Shown here: positions 45,151 through 57,500 of the stretch, in pieces
Layout of the letters: the number at the start of each line of letters is the position of its first letter
Position numbering within the stretch: position 1 is the stretch's first letter
Source of the DNA: Tethya wilhelma
Taxonomy: Eukaryota > Porifera > Demospongiae > Tethyida > Tethyidae
Length of the DNA: 64,000 nucleotides
Direction of reading: 5' to 3'
Assembly (NCBI GenBank): GCA_964030475.1
Contig: CAXIPT010000002.1
Coordinates: 9,816,984-9,880,983, forward strand
The notes under the pieces: generated by a model
Told to the model about the DNA's origin: nothing
Database searches by the model: none
Seen by the model: only the letters and a program-made list of their open reading frames with translations
Program-made: the position numbers and the translations under genes

Positions 45151-47003
45151 GATTTGCGATAATTATACGATTATAATTATTGCAAGCCAATGACATTGTG
45201 TGAATAATTTATGAATAATCTCATCCATGTTTAGTGCAGTATCTCTTTTATTACTGTTCAACATTTTTGTATATTATATTTAACTATAACTGTATTATCA
45301 TCAAATTTTGACAGTGATTTATGTATAATAATGCATTATTCAAGTTGGATAAAAAATTTAGAATGAGAGAGAAAGAAAAAAAAAAAAAGTGAGGTTCTAC
45401 CGAGATTCGAACTCGGATCTTGGGATTCAGAGTCCCAGGTGCTAACCGTTACACCATAGAACCAGATGTCGGGTATAATCACACTTTCTAAATTTATAGC
45501 TAGGCTACGTTGGTCTATACACTTACAGTACGAGAAACGTGTGCTGTGCTTCACCTAGAAAGGTGACTGGACGCTTGCGAAAATGCCTCTTCCAAGATGC
45601 TTCTTTGATGTCTCCATTAATGGAGTACCTGGTGAGTCTGTAGAGTATACAAAAGACAAATTAGGCCTTACCATTTGTACGTGCCTTTTTGCTTTATATA
45701 ATTTATTGCCACTGTGTTATAAATTTGAAACCTGTGTCATACTTTTTCTTACTCCTCTTTTTCTCAGCTGGTCGTATAGTGTTTGAGCTGTTCACTGATG
45801 TCTGTCCCAAAACTGCTGAGAACTTTCGTTGTCTGTGCACTGGTGAAAGTGGAGAGGGAAAAACAACCTTCAAACCTCTTCACTACAAAGGTGTGAGTGA
45901 GGGAGTAATGGCTGACTTTTTTCCCCTTCAATTTATTATCAGCTTGATTCAAGCCTCCTTAGTTACGCTCAATGGATAGTATTTGTAGCACCTGCATACA
46001 TGTGTATATAGATATACTTTTTCATAAGGTTCCTCGGCTATTCCATATAATGCACACTTACTCAATTCAGGTCACTAATACACAATATCATGTTTTTTTT
46101 TCCTTCACATTCACCTTATTCTATTTAAGGCACACCCATCCACCGTATCGTGAAAGGGTTCATAGTTCAAGGTGGTGACTTCAGCAACGGGGACGGTACG
46201 GGGGGCGAGTCAATCTATGGGGGGATGTTCAAGGATGAGGGATTTCACTACAAGCATGACAAGCCATTCCTGCTCTCGATGGCCAACAAGGGACAACATA
46301 CCAATGGATCGCAGTTCTTCATGTGTGTGATTCGGAAAGTGATTGATGCCCCTTTGTGATATTCGTAGCTAGCATGCTTGTAGCCTCGTTTCCAGGCTCC
46401 TCCCATTTCTAGTAAATGAGGGCGTGGTCTGGTACAAGTGCACGAGCATGCTTGATGTGTTGTGGATTATGGTATATCTAGATGCATACAACAGTGAGTG
46501 GATGACTGCAAATTTTTTGTGCCATCTTTTTTCTGTTTTGAAAATGCAGAACTACTCGACCAGCTCCTCATCTTGATGGGTAAGTCCCTTTCATTATTCT
46601 TCAATTCAAACTCACGTATTATTCATATCTAAGTCATTTATCATTACATCATCATGCAGGCTACACGTGGTGTTTGGTCATGTGATCCAAGGGAAGCAGT
46701 ACGTGACGGAGATGGAGAACCAGAAAGTGGACTCAAACCATCGTCCTTATGCTGATGTCAGGATCACCAACTGTGGAGAGCTGGTCCTGCTGAAAGGTTG
46801 GCTACATTATGTATGTTTGTATGTGTGGCTTAGCCTCGTTCCCAGGCTATTTCCCTTATTTTTAAAGAAAATTCTTGCGAGGGAAGAACCTGGGAATGAG
46901 GCTAAGTGTGACTATGAGCTAAGAGTAGTCATGTGTGATTGTGAGTTGCATAGCAAGTGTGTGAGTCTGGACATCCATACGTACAAAGGTCTATGCATTA
47001 GAT
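45086..47003 (+). repeat. Tandem segmental duplication, unit A
   Basis: Starts within the last exon of the preceding gene (atgaaaagggagtcatagct). It carries the tRNA-Gln and the first five exons of the cyclophilin gene. Nearly identical to unit B, with small indels in introns. Confidence 0.9.
45392..45463 (-). tRNA. tRNA-Gln (CUG), copy A
   Basis: 72-nt cloverleaf. The acceptor stem is GGTTCTA/TAGAACC and the D arm holds GTAACGGTTAGCAC. The anticodon arm GGGA-CTCTGAA-TCCC has anticodon CTG, and the T arm is CCGAGTTCGAATCTCGG. A poly-T terminator follows directly. Confidence 0.93.
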
Positions 47004-47068
47004 ATGAAAAGGGAGTCATAGCTCTGTTGGATGAGCTGCAAGAAATGGAGAACTTGTTGCCTGACTAA
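45583..47068 (+). CDS. Truncated duplicate of the PPIG-like cyclophilin gene (cyclophilin domain only)
   Basis: Exons 45583-45631, 45768-45890, 46130-46322, 46550-46579 and 46660-46796 encode a full cyclophilin domain. It differs from the complete copy by one residue (Ala33 versus Thr33). Active-site residues [14 protein letters not shown] and NGSQFF are present. As in PPIG, the Trp that contacts cyclosporin in PPIA is replaced (PHLDGLHVVFG). No RS-tail exons follow within unit A. If the last intron is retained, the frame runs on to a stop at 47066-47068 inside the duplicated last exon of the upstream gene. Otherwise the donor at 46797 could splice to 49196, beyond unit B, giving a full-length protein from an alternative promoter. 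Confidence 0.7.
47004..47068 (+). pseudogene. Orphan copy of a last exon
   Basis: Encodes [20 protein letters not shown] plus stop, identical to the end of the 901-residue protein. It is detached from the rest of that gene by the duplication. Confidence 0.8.
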
Positions 47069-47316
47069 GATTTGCGATAATTATACGATTATAATTATTG
47101 CAAGCCAATGACATTGTGTGAATAATTTATGAATAATCTTATCCATGTTTAGTGCAGTATCTCTTTTATTACTGTTCAACATTTTTGTATTATTATATTT
47201 AACTATAACTGCACGTATTATCATCAAATTTTGACAGTGATTTATATATAATAATGCATTATTCTCAAGTTGGATAAAAAATTTAGAATGAGAGAGAAAG
47301 AAAAAAAAAAAAAGTG

Positions 47317-47388
47317 AGGTTCTACCGAGATTCGAACTCGGATCTTGGGATTCAGAGTCCCAGGTGCTAACCGTTACACCATAGAACC
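47317..47388 (-). tRNA. tRNA-Gln (CUG), copy B
   Basis: Identical over its 72 nt to copy A at 45392-45463, including the poly-T terminator. Both copies keep intact A and B boxes. Confidence 0.93.
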
Positions 47389-47507
47389 AGATGTCGGGTA
47401 TAATCACACTTTCTAAATTTATAGCTAGGCTACGTTGGTCTAAACACTTGCAGTACCTGAAACGTGTGCTGTGCTTCACCTAGAAAGGTGACTGGACGCT
47501 TGCGAAA

Positions 47508-50500
47508 ATGCCTCTTCCAAGATGCTTCTTTGATGTCTCCATTAATGGAGTACCTGGTGAGTCTGTAGAGTATACAAAAGACAAATTAGGCCTTACCATT
47601 TGTACGTGCCTTTTTGCTTTAATATATAATTTATTGCCACTGTGTTATAAATTTGAAGCATGTGTCATACTTTTTCTTACTCCTCTTTTTCTCAGCTGGT
47701 CGTATAGTGTTTGAGCTGTTCACTGATGTCTGTCCCAAAACTACTGAGAACTTTCGTTGTCTGTGCACTGGTGAAAGTGGAGAGGGAAAAACAACCTTCA
47801 AACCTCTTCACTACAAAGGTGTGAGTGAGGGCCAGAGTAATGGCTGACTTTTTCCCCTTCAATTTATTATCAGCTTGATTCAAGCCTCCTTAGATAATTT
47901 TAGTGTTCAATGGATAGTATTTGTAGCACCTGTATACATGTGTATGTACATGTAGATACTTTTAATTCGATAAGGTTCCTCAGCTATTCCATATGATGCA
48001 CACTCACTCAATTCGGGTCACTAATACACATGCATGTTCATGTTTTCTTTACATTCACCTTATTCTATTTAAGGCACACCCATCCACCGTATCGTGAAAG
48101 GGTTCATAGTTCAAGGTGGTGACTTCAGCAACGGGGACGGGACGGGAGGCGAGTCAATCTACGGGGGGATGTTCAAAGACGAGGGATTTCACTACAAGCA
48201 TGACAAGCCATTCCTGCTCTCGATGGCCAACAAGGGACAGCATACCAATGGATCGCAGTTCTTCATGTGTGTGATTCGGATTGTGATTGATGCCCCATTG
48301 TGATATTCGTAGCTAGCATGCTTGTAGCCTCGTTTCCAGGCTCCTCCCATTTCTAGTAAAAGAGGGCGTGGTCTGGTACGAGTGCACGAGCATGCTTGAT
48401 GTGTTGTGGATTATGGTATAACTAGATGTATACAACAGTGAGTGGATGACTGCAAATTTTTTGTGCCATCTTTTTCTGTTTTGAAAATGCAGAACTACTC
48501 GACCTGCTCCTCATCTTGATGGGTAAGTCCCTTTCATTATTCTTCGATTCAAATCGTGCATTATTCATTATGTAAATCATTTATCATTACATCATCATTA
48601 CATCATCATGCAGGTTACACGTGGTGTTTGGTCATGTGATCCAAGGGAAGCAGTACGTGACGGAAATGGAGAACCAGAAAGTGGACTCCAACCATCGTCC
48701 TTATGCTGATGTCAGGATCACCAACTGTGGAGAGCTAGTCCTGCTGAAAGGTTGGCTACATTATGTATGTTTGTATGTGTGGCTTAGCCTCGTTCCCAGG
48801 CTATTTCCCCTTTTTTTGAAGAAATTGCTCGCAAGGGAAGAACCTGGGAATGAGGGTAGGTGTGACTATGAGCTAAGAGTATTTTTGTGTAGGCTGAGAA
48901 AGGCTCCTGGGCCGAAACTTCCCAAGATTTTAATATCTTCATGCTATGTGTCAAGTTTCATTATTACAAGAGTATAGTCTTGTGTCACTCTTGAGCTAGT
49001 GTGTGAGTCTGGACATCCATACGTACAAAGGTCTATGCATTAGAGCATCTCTGCATGCATGTACATGTACAGTTAGTATGCAGCTTGAAAATGTCATCTT
49101 GAAACACAAAATGTCCACATAATGTCCAATCACAAATTTTTTTGCTGAAATGAATGACTGTGTAAATATTCAAGCTAGCTTGCATGTACCTGCAGGCCGT
49201 AAATCAAAATCCAAGAAGATCCAAGCTTCATCCAGTGAATCGGAGGACTCCAGTGAAAGCTCCAGTGAAGATGAGGGAGAGAGTTCCTCCGAGAGTGAAC
49301 CCACGTCCCAGGAGAGCAGCGAGGAGGAGGAGGAGGAAAGAAAGAAGAAAAAGAGACGTAGGAAATCTCGGGAGGAAGACTCGAAGAAAAAGAGGCGAAG
49401 GAGAAAGGAGCAACGATCGAAGAAGAAGAAGAAAGTTAGCCGACGAAAGAAAAAGGATAAAAAGGTTTCTTCTTCCTCTAGGTCAAAGAAGAAACGCAAA
49501 CAAGAAACAGAAAGGTAAAACAATGTTACACTTTGTGAATTATGCATGTACAGTACTTGTACAATATTGCTTATAAATTTTCTTGTCATAATTTTTATTC
49601 TCTCATGTTTAAATTTCAACTGCTACATGTATAGCTCTGATTCAGAAGACTCTGAGTCCCATTCCGGTGATTCTGATTCAGAATTGGAACCAGCCCCTGG
49701 TGCGGAGCCCACAGAGGAACCGGTTACGTCAACCATTGCAGAAGCGGAGGAGCTGCCTCCTGAGATCAATACAACATCCAAGTCATGGCTGTTCAGGTCG
49801 AGTCGCACCCCTAGTCCTCGAGCTGGAGAGAAGACAAGCAAGAAAAAGTAATGAGGGTAGCTCATTATAGCTACATAGCTATACGATAAAAGTGGAACTT
49901 GTGCCAAGCATTTGATGTGACCATAAATTTTTATAGTTGTACAACTGTCCCCAAATATTAAGTTTGGTGATTTTTGTGCTGATGTTGAAATTGCCAAATT
50001 ACACAATTACGTTAGCAATTAATTTAGGTGTTTATTTGTTTTGTTTTATTTGTTTGTTTGTTTGTTTTGTTTGTAGGCCTGACTCTTCGAAGGTTGCTGA
50101 GGACAAGACTACAAGAGTTAGTTCTGCACATGCTCACTATCACCTTGTGCCATCTATGTGTAGTATTTGACTTTGACGACCATTACCAAATGCAATCCTT
50201 CAACAGATCTCTCAATCTGGTCGGAAACTCAAAGGTCGTGGGTTCATGGTAAGTGAATTAACCCTTTCGTGACTGCATTCACGTGTACGTTTTGTCACTT
50301 TCCAGAGGTACCGGACTCCACCAAGGTTTGGTGGGCGGAGCTATGATGACCCCTTGGACTCTCGTGAGAGGTTTGGACGCAGGAGATCCCGTTCCCGTTC
50401 CCCTTCCCCTCGGCAATATAGAGGTCGGGCAAGACGTGACCATTCTCGATCGAGAAGTCGCGAGAGGGCCTTTAGACGTAGGGAACGTGACCGATCCCCT

Positions 50501-51070
50501 CAAGACGACCGCAGGGGGAGGCGCCGGTCTCGTAGTCCCTTAGGAGAAACACATCGTGATAGACTAACGAATAGGGATAGCCCCGTGCAATCGAGGGATG
50601 ATAAAGAATCCCATTTCAGAAGAGAAAGTTCCGAAAACGAATCAAGAAGAAGAAGGAGAGGACGCTCTGACGAATCGGACAACGAAAGGAGGAGGTACAG
50701 ATCTCCGAGAAGATCTTCCGAAAGAGATCGAGAGAGGTACGATCGCAGACGCCACAGGGACAGCCCCTCCCCTCCTCCATCCTCACGAAGAGAGAGAGAT
50801 GAACCGTCTTCTCGTAGCAGAAGAAGACGAAGGTCGTCAAGTTCTTCTTTGGAAGCTAGACGAAGAAGACGTGGAAGGAGTCGTGAAAGAGAGAGCTCGA
50901 GAGAGAAGGAACGTACAAGCAAGTGGGCACGCCATCGGGACAGCGTCGAGAGTTCCTCCGACGATGATTCCGTGGGATCGGAGAGGAGAGGGGATCACCA
51001 AAGACGGGGTATTGAGGACGAGGGGGAGGACGTGTTTGGAATCAAAAAACTCTCCGACGAAATGCTCTAA
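47508..51070 (+). CDS. PPIG: Nuclear RS-rich cyclophilin, complete copy (PPIG-like, 636 aa)
   Basis: Peptidyl-prolyl isomerase with an RS tail, expected in nuclear speckles and linked to splicing and Pol II CTD factors. Exons: 47508-47556, 47696-47818, 48074-48266, 48493-48522, 48614-48750, 49196-49514, 49635-49847, 50077-50116, 50207-50248 and 50306-51070. Residues 1-177 are the cyclophilin domain ([55 protein letters not shown]). Next come an acidic Ser/Glu tract, a Lys/Arg-rich tract, [17 protein letters not shown] (the RKxKGRG..RYRTP block of PPIG/NKTR) and about 230 residues of RS/RD/RE repeats. Human PPIG is 754 residues. NKTR is an alternative, but it is much longer. Confidence 0.88.
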
Positions 51071-51318
51071 CTTGGGACAAATTTGTTTGGTACTGATGAT
51101 GTAATTTGACTGCATTTTCTGTTTCTAAAACGTATTTCAATTGACCTCTTTGTGGTCGCGTGAGCCTATCTTAATTTCCATATTCATGAGCAAGTTGTGC
51201 ATGACGTCAACATTAGCATAGCGCGCATGCCTTCTCTTCAGGGAAGATCATAAAGACCTAATTTGAGTGAACAAACAAACGTGAATGAACCCGTTGTACG
51301 TGAAGTCATGTGGGAGAT
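51071..51318. promoter_or_regulatory. Intergenic region between PPIG-like and LRRK-like genes
   Basis: 248 bp between a stop and the next same-strand ATG. It must hold the 3' end of one gene and the promoter of the next. A GC-rich patch at 51205-51235 (gacgtcaac...gcgcgcatg) is the likeliest promoter. Confidence 0.35.
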
Positions 51319-52194
51319 ATGGCCGCGAGCTATGGAGCTAGAGATACCGAGTACCTGGGCAAGCTGCTCAACACTCAACCGTATGCAAGCCAACGCCAGG
51401 ACTTGAAAGATCACTTGGACAAGTTTCGAGTAGACATTGTGCCTCGTTTGATCAACACACCCATCAAACGCTACAGCGGGCAAACCACAGTGCATCTAGC
51501 CGCCAAAAACGGTCTTTGGGAGTGCCTTGAGCTTCTGCTTAAAAATGGAGGTAAAAACAACCATGGGTATTTATATACAACCAAATTATGATCCCTACAA
51601 ACTTATTATGAACAGCATGATCAAGTATCTAGCCATAATGTTAACGTTTCAGAGTCAAAGCAGCTCTGATCAGCTGTAACTTGTGTTTGAGGTGTAGATT
51701 TACTGAAGATCTGTTTTCTAACATGACATATAGATGTAAAACCTGATAGAGTCTACAGTAGCTTGGGCAGATAATTTTGTTTATCTGTCGGCTTGCCAGC
51801 AGCAATTTACATATCAAGCGATGTGACTATAGTCTCCTATACTCATTGCTTGTTTATGTTTGACTCTAGGTATTAGTTTCATTTACGTATAAACATACAC
51901 AAGCAAGAAAAAGATTAATGATTGGCAAAATACAATGTAGAAACTAAGACATCTGGTTTGAGAATGCCGCTGGAAATGAACCAATCAACGCTTTTTATAT
52001 GAGACAAAATAGCTAACTTTGACTGGTTAGGCGTAGGAAGCTGAAAAAGCAAACAAAAGAACAGAGAAAACGAGCGCTTTCCAATGGTGCTTGAAATTTT
52101 GAAATCGGTTGGATATTTGGAAAGTTATTTTTTCTACCAGCATTCTCAAACCAGGTGGACTTTAGTGGACATTTCTGACTGACTCAGCATTTTG

Positions 52195-52225
<31 letters not shown>

Positions 52226-53441
52226 GTATTGTGGTCCACTGTAGTGGTTGGTCCTTATACTATGTTAGCCTCGTTCCCAGGCTCCTCCTTCGCGGATATG
52301 TTGCTGGCAAGCAAGCTAATGTGTTTACTGAGTGTGTGCAATAAAGGCTGTACAATTCATTGTGTGTAGGTGTATAATTTTGTGCTCGAATAATTTATTT
52401 GTAATTGTCAATTTCATTTTCTCTGTTCAAAATCTCCTACAGGTAATCCTAACATTCAATCTTTGCAGACTGATCTCTGCCAGGTAGGTTAGAGTAGATT
52501 TACATTTACATAACTATGTGTCCAGGACAATTCTGTAGCCAGAGAACTTGGGACATATTCACATTGCAGTCTCCCTGAAGTTAGCTCTTAATCTCCATGG
52601 TAACAATAAAACTCTGAAGCCCTTTTGAGAGGAAGACTTGTCCAGAAACAATCAGTGCAGTAATTACAATGTGCACAGAAGGTTTCTAGATGTGCCTGAG
52701 CAAGCCAAAATTGAGATGGTTTGCTTCTTCTCCGAATACAAGGCCTTGAGCTGGCTTACAAGATAGAGCTTGTCTTTGACTCAAGATTAGTTTAAGAATG
52801 GTTTCTTTGAAAAGGAATGAAGGGAAATTTGCTGTAAATTGGACAGGTATTTTCAGGTTCCTTTCATTATGTTTGACACATCCTTGGCAACTAGCTTGGA
52901 ATATTTTGTACCATAAAACTATACTGTACATGCCCAAAAACTGTATAATTTTATATAGAATGTATAATATAGTAGTATTGTGTCAAAGTTTAATTTTGTG
53001 AATGATATTGAAAGTGAACATCTAGTGCTCTCAAAGAACGGATGTAATCCGTACATCCTGTTTGAACATGACACCTAACTAGTCACAACTCTCGGTGGTT
53101 AGTGTTGTCACTCTCATCAGTCACGCTTTTGATTAGGAAATGTTACATTGTTGGAAAGATTTTCTTAGACACTTCATGGCCATTCATCCTGATGTATCGT
53201 AGTGGATGACTTGCTTGCTTGTTGACTATCGTATAGCGGGAAAGTTTCGTGGAGTTTAACTTCCGCAAATTTTCGTAGATCATGATCCATCCATGAAAGC
53301 TTTTATCTGAGAAATTCTCCGTAATGTATATACATATGGGCTTGCACAGCTCATAAAACGCAAAAATGTTTTACAAGAGACATCTGTGAAAGTTTGACAC
53401 ACCGCAAAACTTTCCCGCTATACTGTATAAGTTAACCTTTA

Positions 53442-53475
<34 letters not shown>

Positions 53476-54458
53476 CACATGCACACACACACACACACAG
53501 ACACCCCTTCACATAGCCGCCAGAAAAGGGTACGCCAAGTGCCTCCAGATCCTCCTGGACTATGGAGCAAGGATGGACATCCAGACGACCCATAGAGAGA
53601 AACCTCTTCAGCTAGTCCAGGGAAAGAGAGCGTGTGAGAAGGTCTTTGAGCACGCCATCGCCAAGTTTCAGATCCCACGTCGGAGCCAACAGCAGGAGGC
53701 ACTTGTGGTTGGTGAGTCTGTGTGAGTGGGTGGAGCTTCTGTGAGTGTATGAGTGAGTGTGTGAATGTGTGAGTGCAATCAGAGCAGTATTTTATTTCTT
53801 TCCAAAAAGTAAAAAAAATAGCTGTTTGTTCAAAGTTCGCATTTTGAAGATGGTACCCTTTTCATATGACCATGTAGTCACTTATCAATCAGGCAAAACC
53901 TGTTTGAATAAGTTTGCTATCAGAATCAATGTGAGATGGTCTAGAGGCCCAAATGGCTGGCCAGTTGAGGGCAGGATAGAAGAATGACACTCTGAATGTG
54001 TGCGTGTGTGAATGTTTGTGTATAGGTCAAAATTCACATTTGGAGAATAATACCGCAAAACTGTTTGAATATGTTCACAAAATTGAGAAGCGAATTGAAA
54101 GCCTTATCCCTTGTAGCACTATCTCTCTCACTCATCACTCTCTGTGGGGGGGTTACCATGGCATACTTGTCTTTTCCCCTAGGTCTCCATGACTCTGTGG
54201 TGTCTGGCAACCACGATAGGTTCTACACCCTCTACGCTGAACTTCAACCTGACCATCGAGACTTGGCTACAAGATGGACTGACCTTTTTGAGCGAACACT
54301 CCTTTACACGTAAGCAATGTTTATTCTGACTAGTGATTTTTTGTTAGTATTCATTTTGATGTGGTACAAAGTTGTTGAATCTTACATTGCATGTATATGT
54401 TGTAGTGCCAATATCGAATTCTACCAAGAAATTTGACTCACAATCACACAACACCTAT

Positions 54459-54501
<43 letters not shown>

Positions 54502-57500
54502 GAGCTGCTGACACAGAATCTCTGGGAATCGTCAAATATCTTCTCTCGCGCTCACTAAACCAGCCTCTCCATAACCTCAATACCTACGACACACCTCTTC
54601 TTGTTGCTTGCCGGAAGAGCAACCACAAGTTGGCCGAGATGCTTCTAAACCACTCCCCTTTTCTCCTCTTCAGCCAAGAAGCACGTAGCAATCGTTCAGC
54701 GCTTCATTTCGCAAGCTCAGCAGGAGATGTAAAAATGGTCGTTATAATTCTTGATCACATCAAGTTCCTACTTCGTCAAGGTGATTATAACGAGGAGAAT
54801 AAACTGTCGCTCGATTTTATCGACGATCTGGGCCGGACTCCGCTCTTCAACGCCTGTTACTATGGTCACACGGAGATAGTCCAGAAACTGATGGACTTTT
54901 ATCACCAGCATCCCAACACCATTTCGCTCGATGTCAACATAGCTGTCAAGAATAGCCAACGCACACCCCTACACGTGTCTGTAAAGCGTGGAAGTTGTGA
55001 TATTGTCCGTATTTTGCTCTCTTCCAAAGAAGTAGACCTTAACTTGAAAGCGAAACCGTCGAAAGACACGCACAAACATCTGATACGTGTCATCCAGAAG
55101 AAGCTCCACGGTCGAGTGATGCCTTCCTACACTATCACAGAAGAAGATTATATCGAACCGGACATCTCGAGAAGAAAGGTGTCCAACCAAAGCGATCATC
55201 TCTTGTCGCCCGATTCCCCAACTTTCATTTCGATGACCCCTATCAGCGGGTCCTCCACGTCTTGGTCAAACATTCCGAGTACAGGCTCCATGACACCGGA
55301 ATCGGACGAGGCAGTCTCTCCTCTTCACCAACAACAGACACCCAAGAAGAAAATGAGCTTTGACGATCGCCGGTTCACAGGCGCTTCGAGTCCTTCTCCT
55401 GGTCTGACTTCTCCAACTGATCGCAGCGCCTTCACGATGCCTAAACAGGTCCCGCCTTTTAGGAAAAGTTCTTCAGAAGAGCAGCCACCTTTTGAGGAGG
55501 TTGACTCGAACATGAAGAAGCGTTCGCAAACAGATCTCGTGCTGGAAGACAACAGCGATACCACAATTGCAGTCTACGAAACTTCCTCGAAACGTATGGA
55601 AATCTTAGTTAAGGGTGCATACTCCGGACATACTGTTTTTGACAACATTTTCATGACTGCTTTGGCAGAGGCTTGTGTCTACGATCGACAGAATCTGATC
55701 ACGGTGCTTTTGAAACACGGAGCGAGAGATGAAACTGGTTTTGCCTGTCGGGTAGCTCATTTCGCTCAGCGTCCTGCTCTGGTTCAGCTCATCCTAGCTC
55801 ACCATTGTGTTCTTGGAGAGCGTAAATCGGTAGTAAAACAATCACAACAACAGCAAAGGAATGAGTTTCTCAAACTGGAATGGAGCAGTTTGAAGCTGGC
55901 CTCTTGTGAGAGCTCACTTTTCACACATCCTTCCTCCTACTACCCCTCTCGGGAAACCATTGACCAAGATTTTGACACAGGTTACTTTACGAAACCTCGT
56001 AACCCACGTAAACTCCAGTGTCCTCCTACAGTCTATGAACAAACAGTGAAAAATGTCTCGGTAGTGAACCTCGACAATAATCATTTCACAGAAGTACCCC
56101 TCTCTCTCTTCCAGCTCGAAAATGTCACCGAGATAAATCTTGTGTCTAATCAGATCTCGAGACTTCCCGAATCCCATGATCCCCATGATGACTTCTGCGG
56201 CTGGCAATGTGCCGAGCTGGAAGACCTCAATCTTAGTCGCAATGCTATCGTGACTATACCTTCCTGTGTGTGGGTGCTACCCAGTTTAAAGCGGTTGTGT
56301 CTGTCGCACAACAAGCTCGAGTTTCTCTTACCTGAAGAAGGAAGAGAGGTACAAGAAGAGTTGCTAACGGATAAGTTAGTTCACATGGACTTTTCGGATA
56401 ACTCTCTGGCAAGCCTTCCCCAGTTTATCTTCAAATTTCCTCAGCTGAGATCCATCTCTCTGCAACACAATTCTCTTCGGACGCTACCTGAGACTTTGTG
56501 GTTGTGTAAATCTCTCCAGGATCTCAACTTGGCTCACAACAAGCTACAATCGTTGCCGTGGTGCGAGCCTGAGAGTACAATGATGGAATCTCAGAACCAA
56601 CCTGGCAACGATCAAACTAAACCAATCAGAAACTTTGACATAATCCTAGCTGGTCATGCGAACGTTCGGCTTCGAAGAAATGCTTCTATATTTGACCGCC
56701 AGCATTCTACGTTTCATATCGCAGCTTTGGGAGGCACTCACGACGTAGCGTCAAATATCCCTTTAAACGCCCTCGAGGGCTGTGACTATTCAGCCATGAC
56801 AAAGCTGAATCTCTCGCACAATAATCTCGAGTTGTTCCCCGAGGCTTTGCCGTGTCTTGCTCCCAATTTGACCGAAATTGACGTATCGTATAATCCTTTG
56901 AGGGAAGTCGACGTTCAGTTCATACCTCCTTATGTGAGAAAGTTTATGGCCGATCACTGCAAGATTGAGAGATTCGGGAACACGATAGTCGAAAATATGC
57001 ACATGCAAGTTGTGAAAAATTGCCGACATCCGAAAACATTCGCAACCCCATGTCAACACCGCAGTCATTACAGACTGCCGGCTTTGACAAAACTCTCGCT
57101 AGTTTCAAACAAGCTTAGATATTTTCAAATTCTTTGTCATCCTCCTCTTACGAACAAAGGAGAAGATGTGGGAAAGAAAGAGGTCGTGTTTGATCAACAT
57201 GCTGGGTCACTAAATCTTCTCTACCCTGCGCTCGAGACGCTGGATCTGACGGGAAACAATCTTCAAGGTCTCTTTAACCCGAACATCGGACACCAGTCGC
57301 ACCTCAAGTCAATCAAGTTGGACAACAATTATGAGCTTGAAAAATTGCCAATGGAGTTTGCACATTTGAAAAATTCTCGGCAATTGACAGAGCTTTCGAG
57401 AAAAAATCTTCAAAAGTTAGTGGATCCTCCAAAGGACTATCAAGAAGTGAAGGTTAACCACCTTCTTGCCTATATGAGATCAAGGCTAAAGAAGTGAGTT

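Larger units (their letters stand above)
47004..49044 (+). repeat. Tandem segmental duplication, unit B
   Basis: Begins with an orphan copy of 65 bp of the last exon of the 40.1-45.2 kb gene, then tRNA-Gln and cyclophilin exons 1-5. It carries an extra stretch of about 110 bp near 48885-48993 that unit A lacks. Confidence 0.9.

Noticed and set aside
49170..49619. Phe/Leu-rich antisense frame
   Set aside because: Complement of the Lys/Glu-rich exon of the same gene.
50500..50922. Leu/Ser-rich antisense frame
   Set aside because: It is the complement of the RS-repeat exon of the PPIG-like gene; no splice or start support.
53439..53702. Antisense frame over the LRRK ankyrin exon
   Set aside because: It mirrors a real exon and ends in a translated CA repeat.
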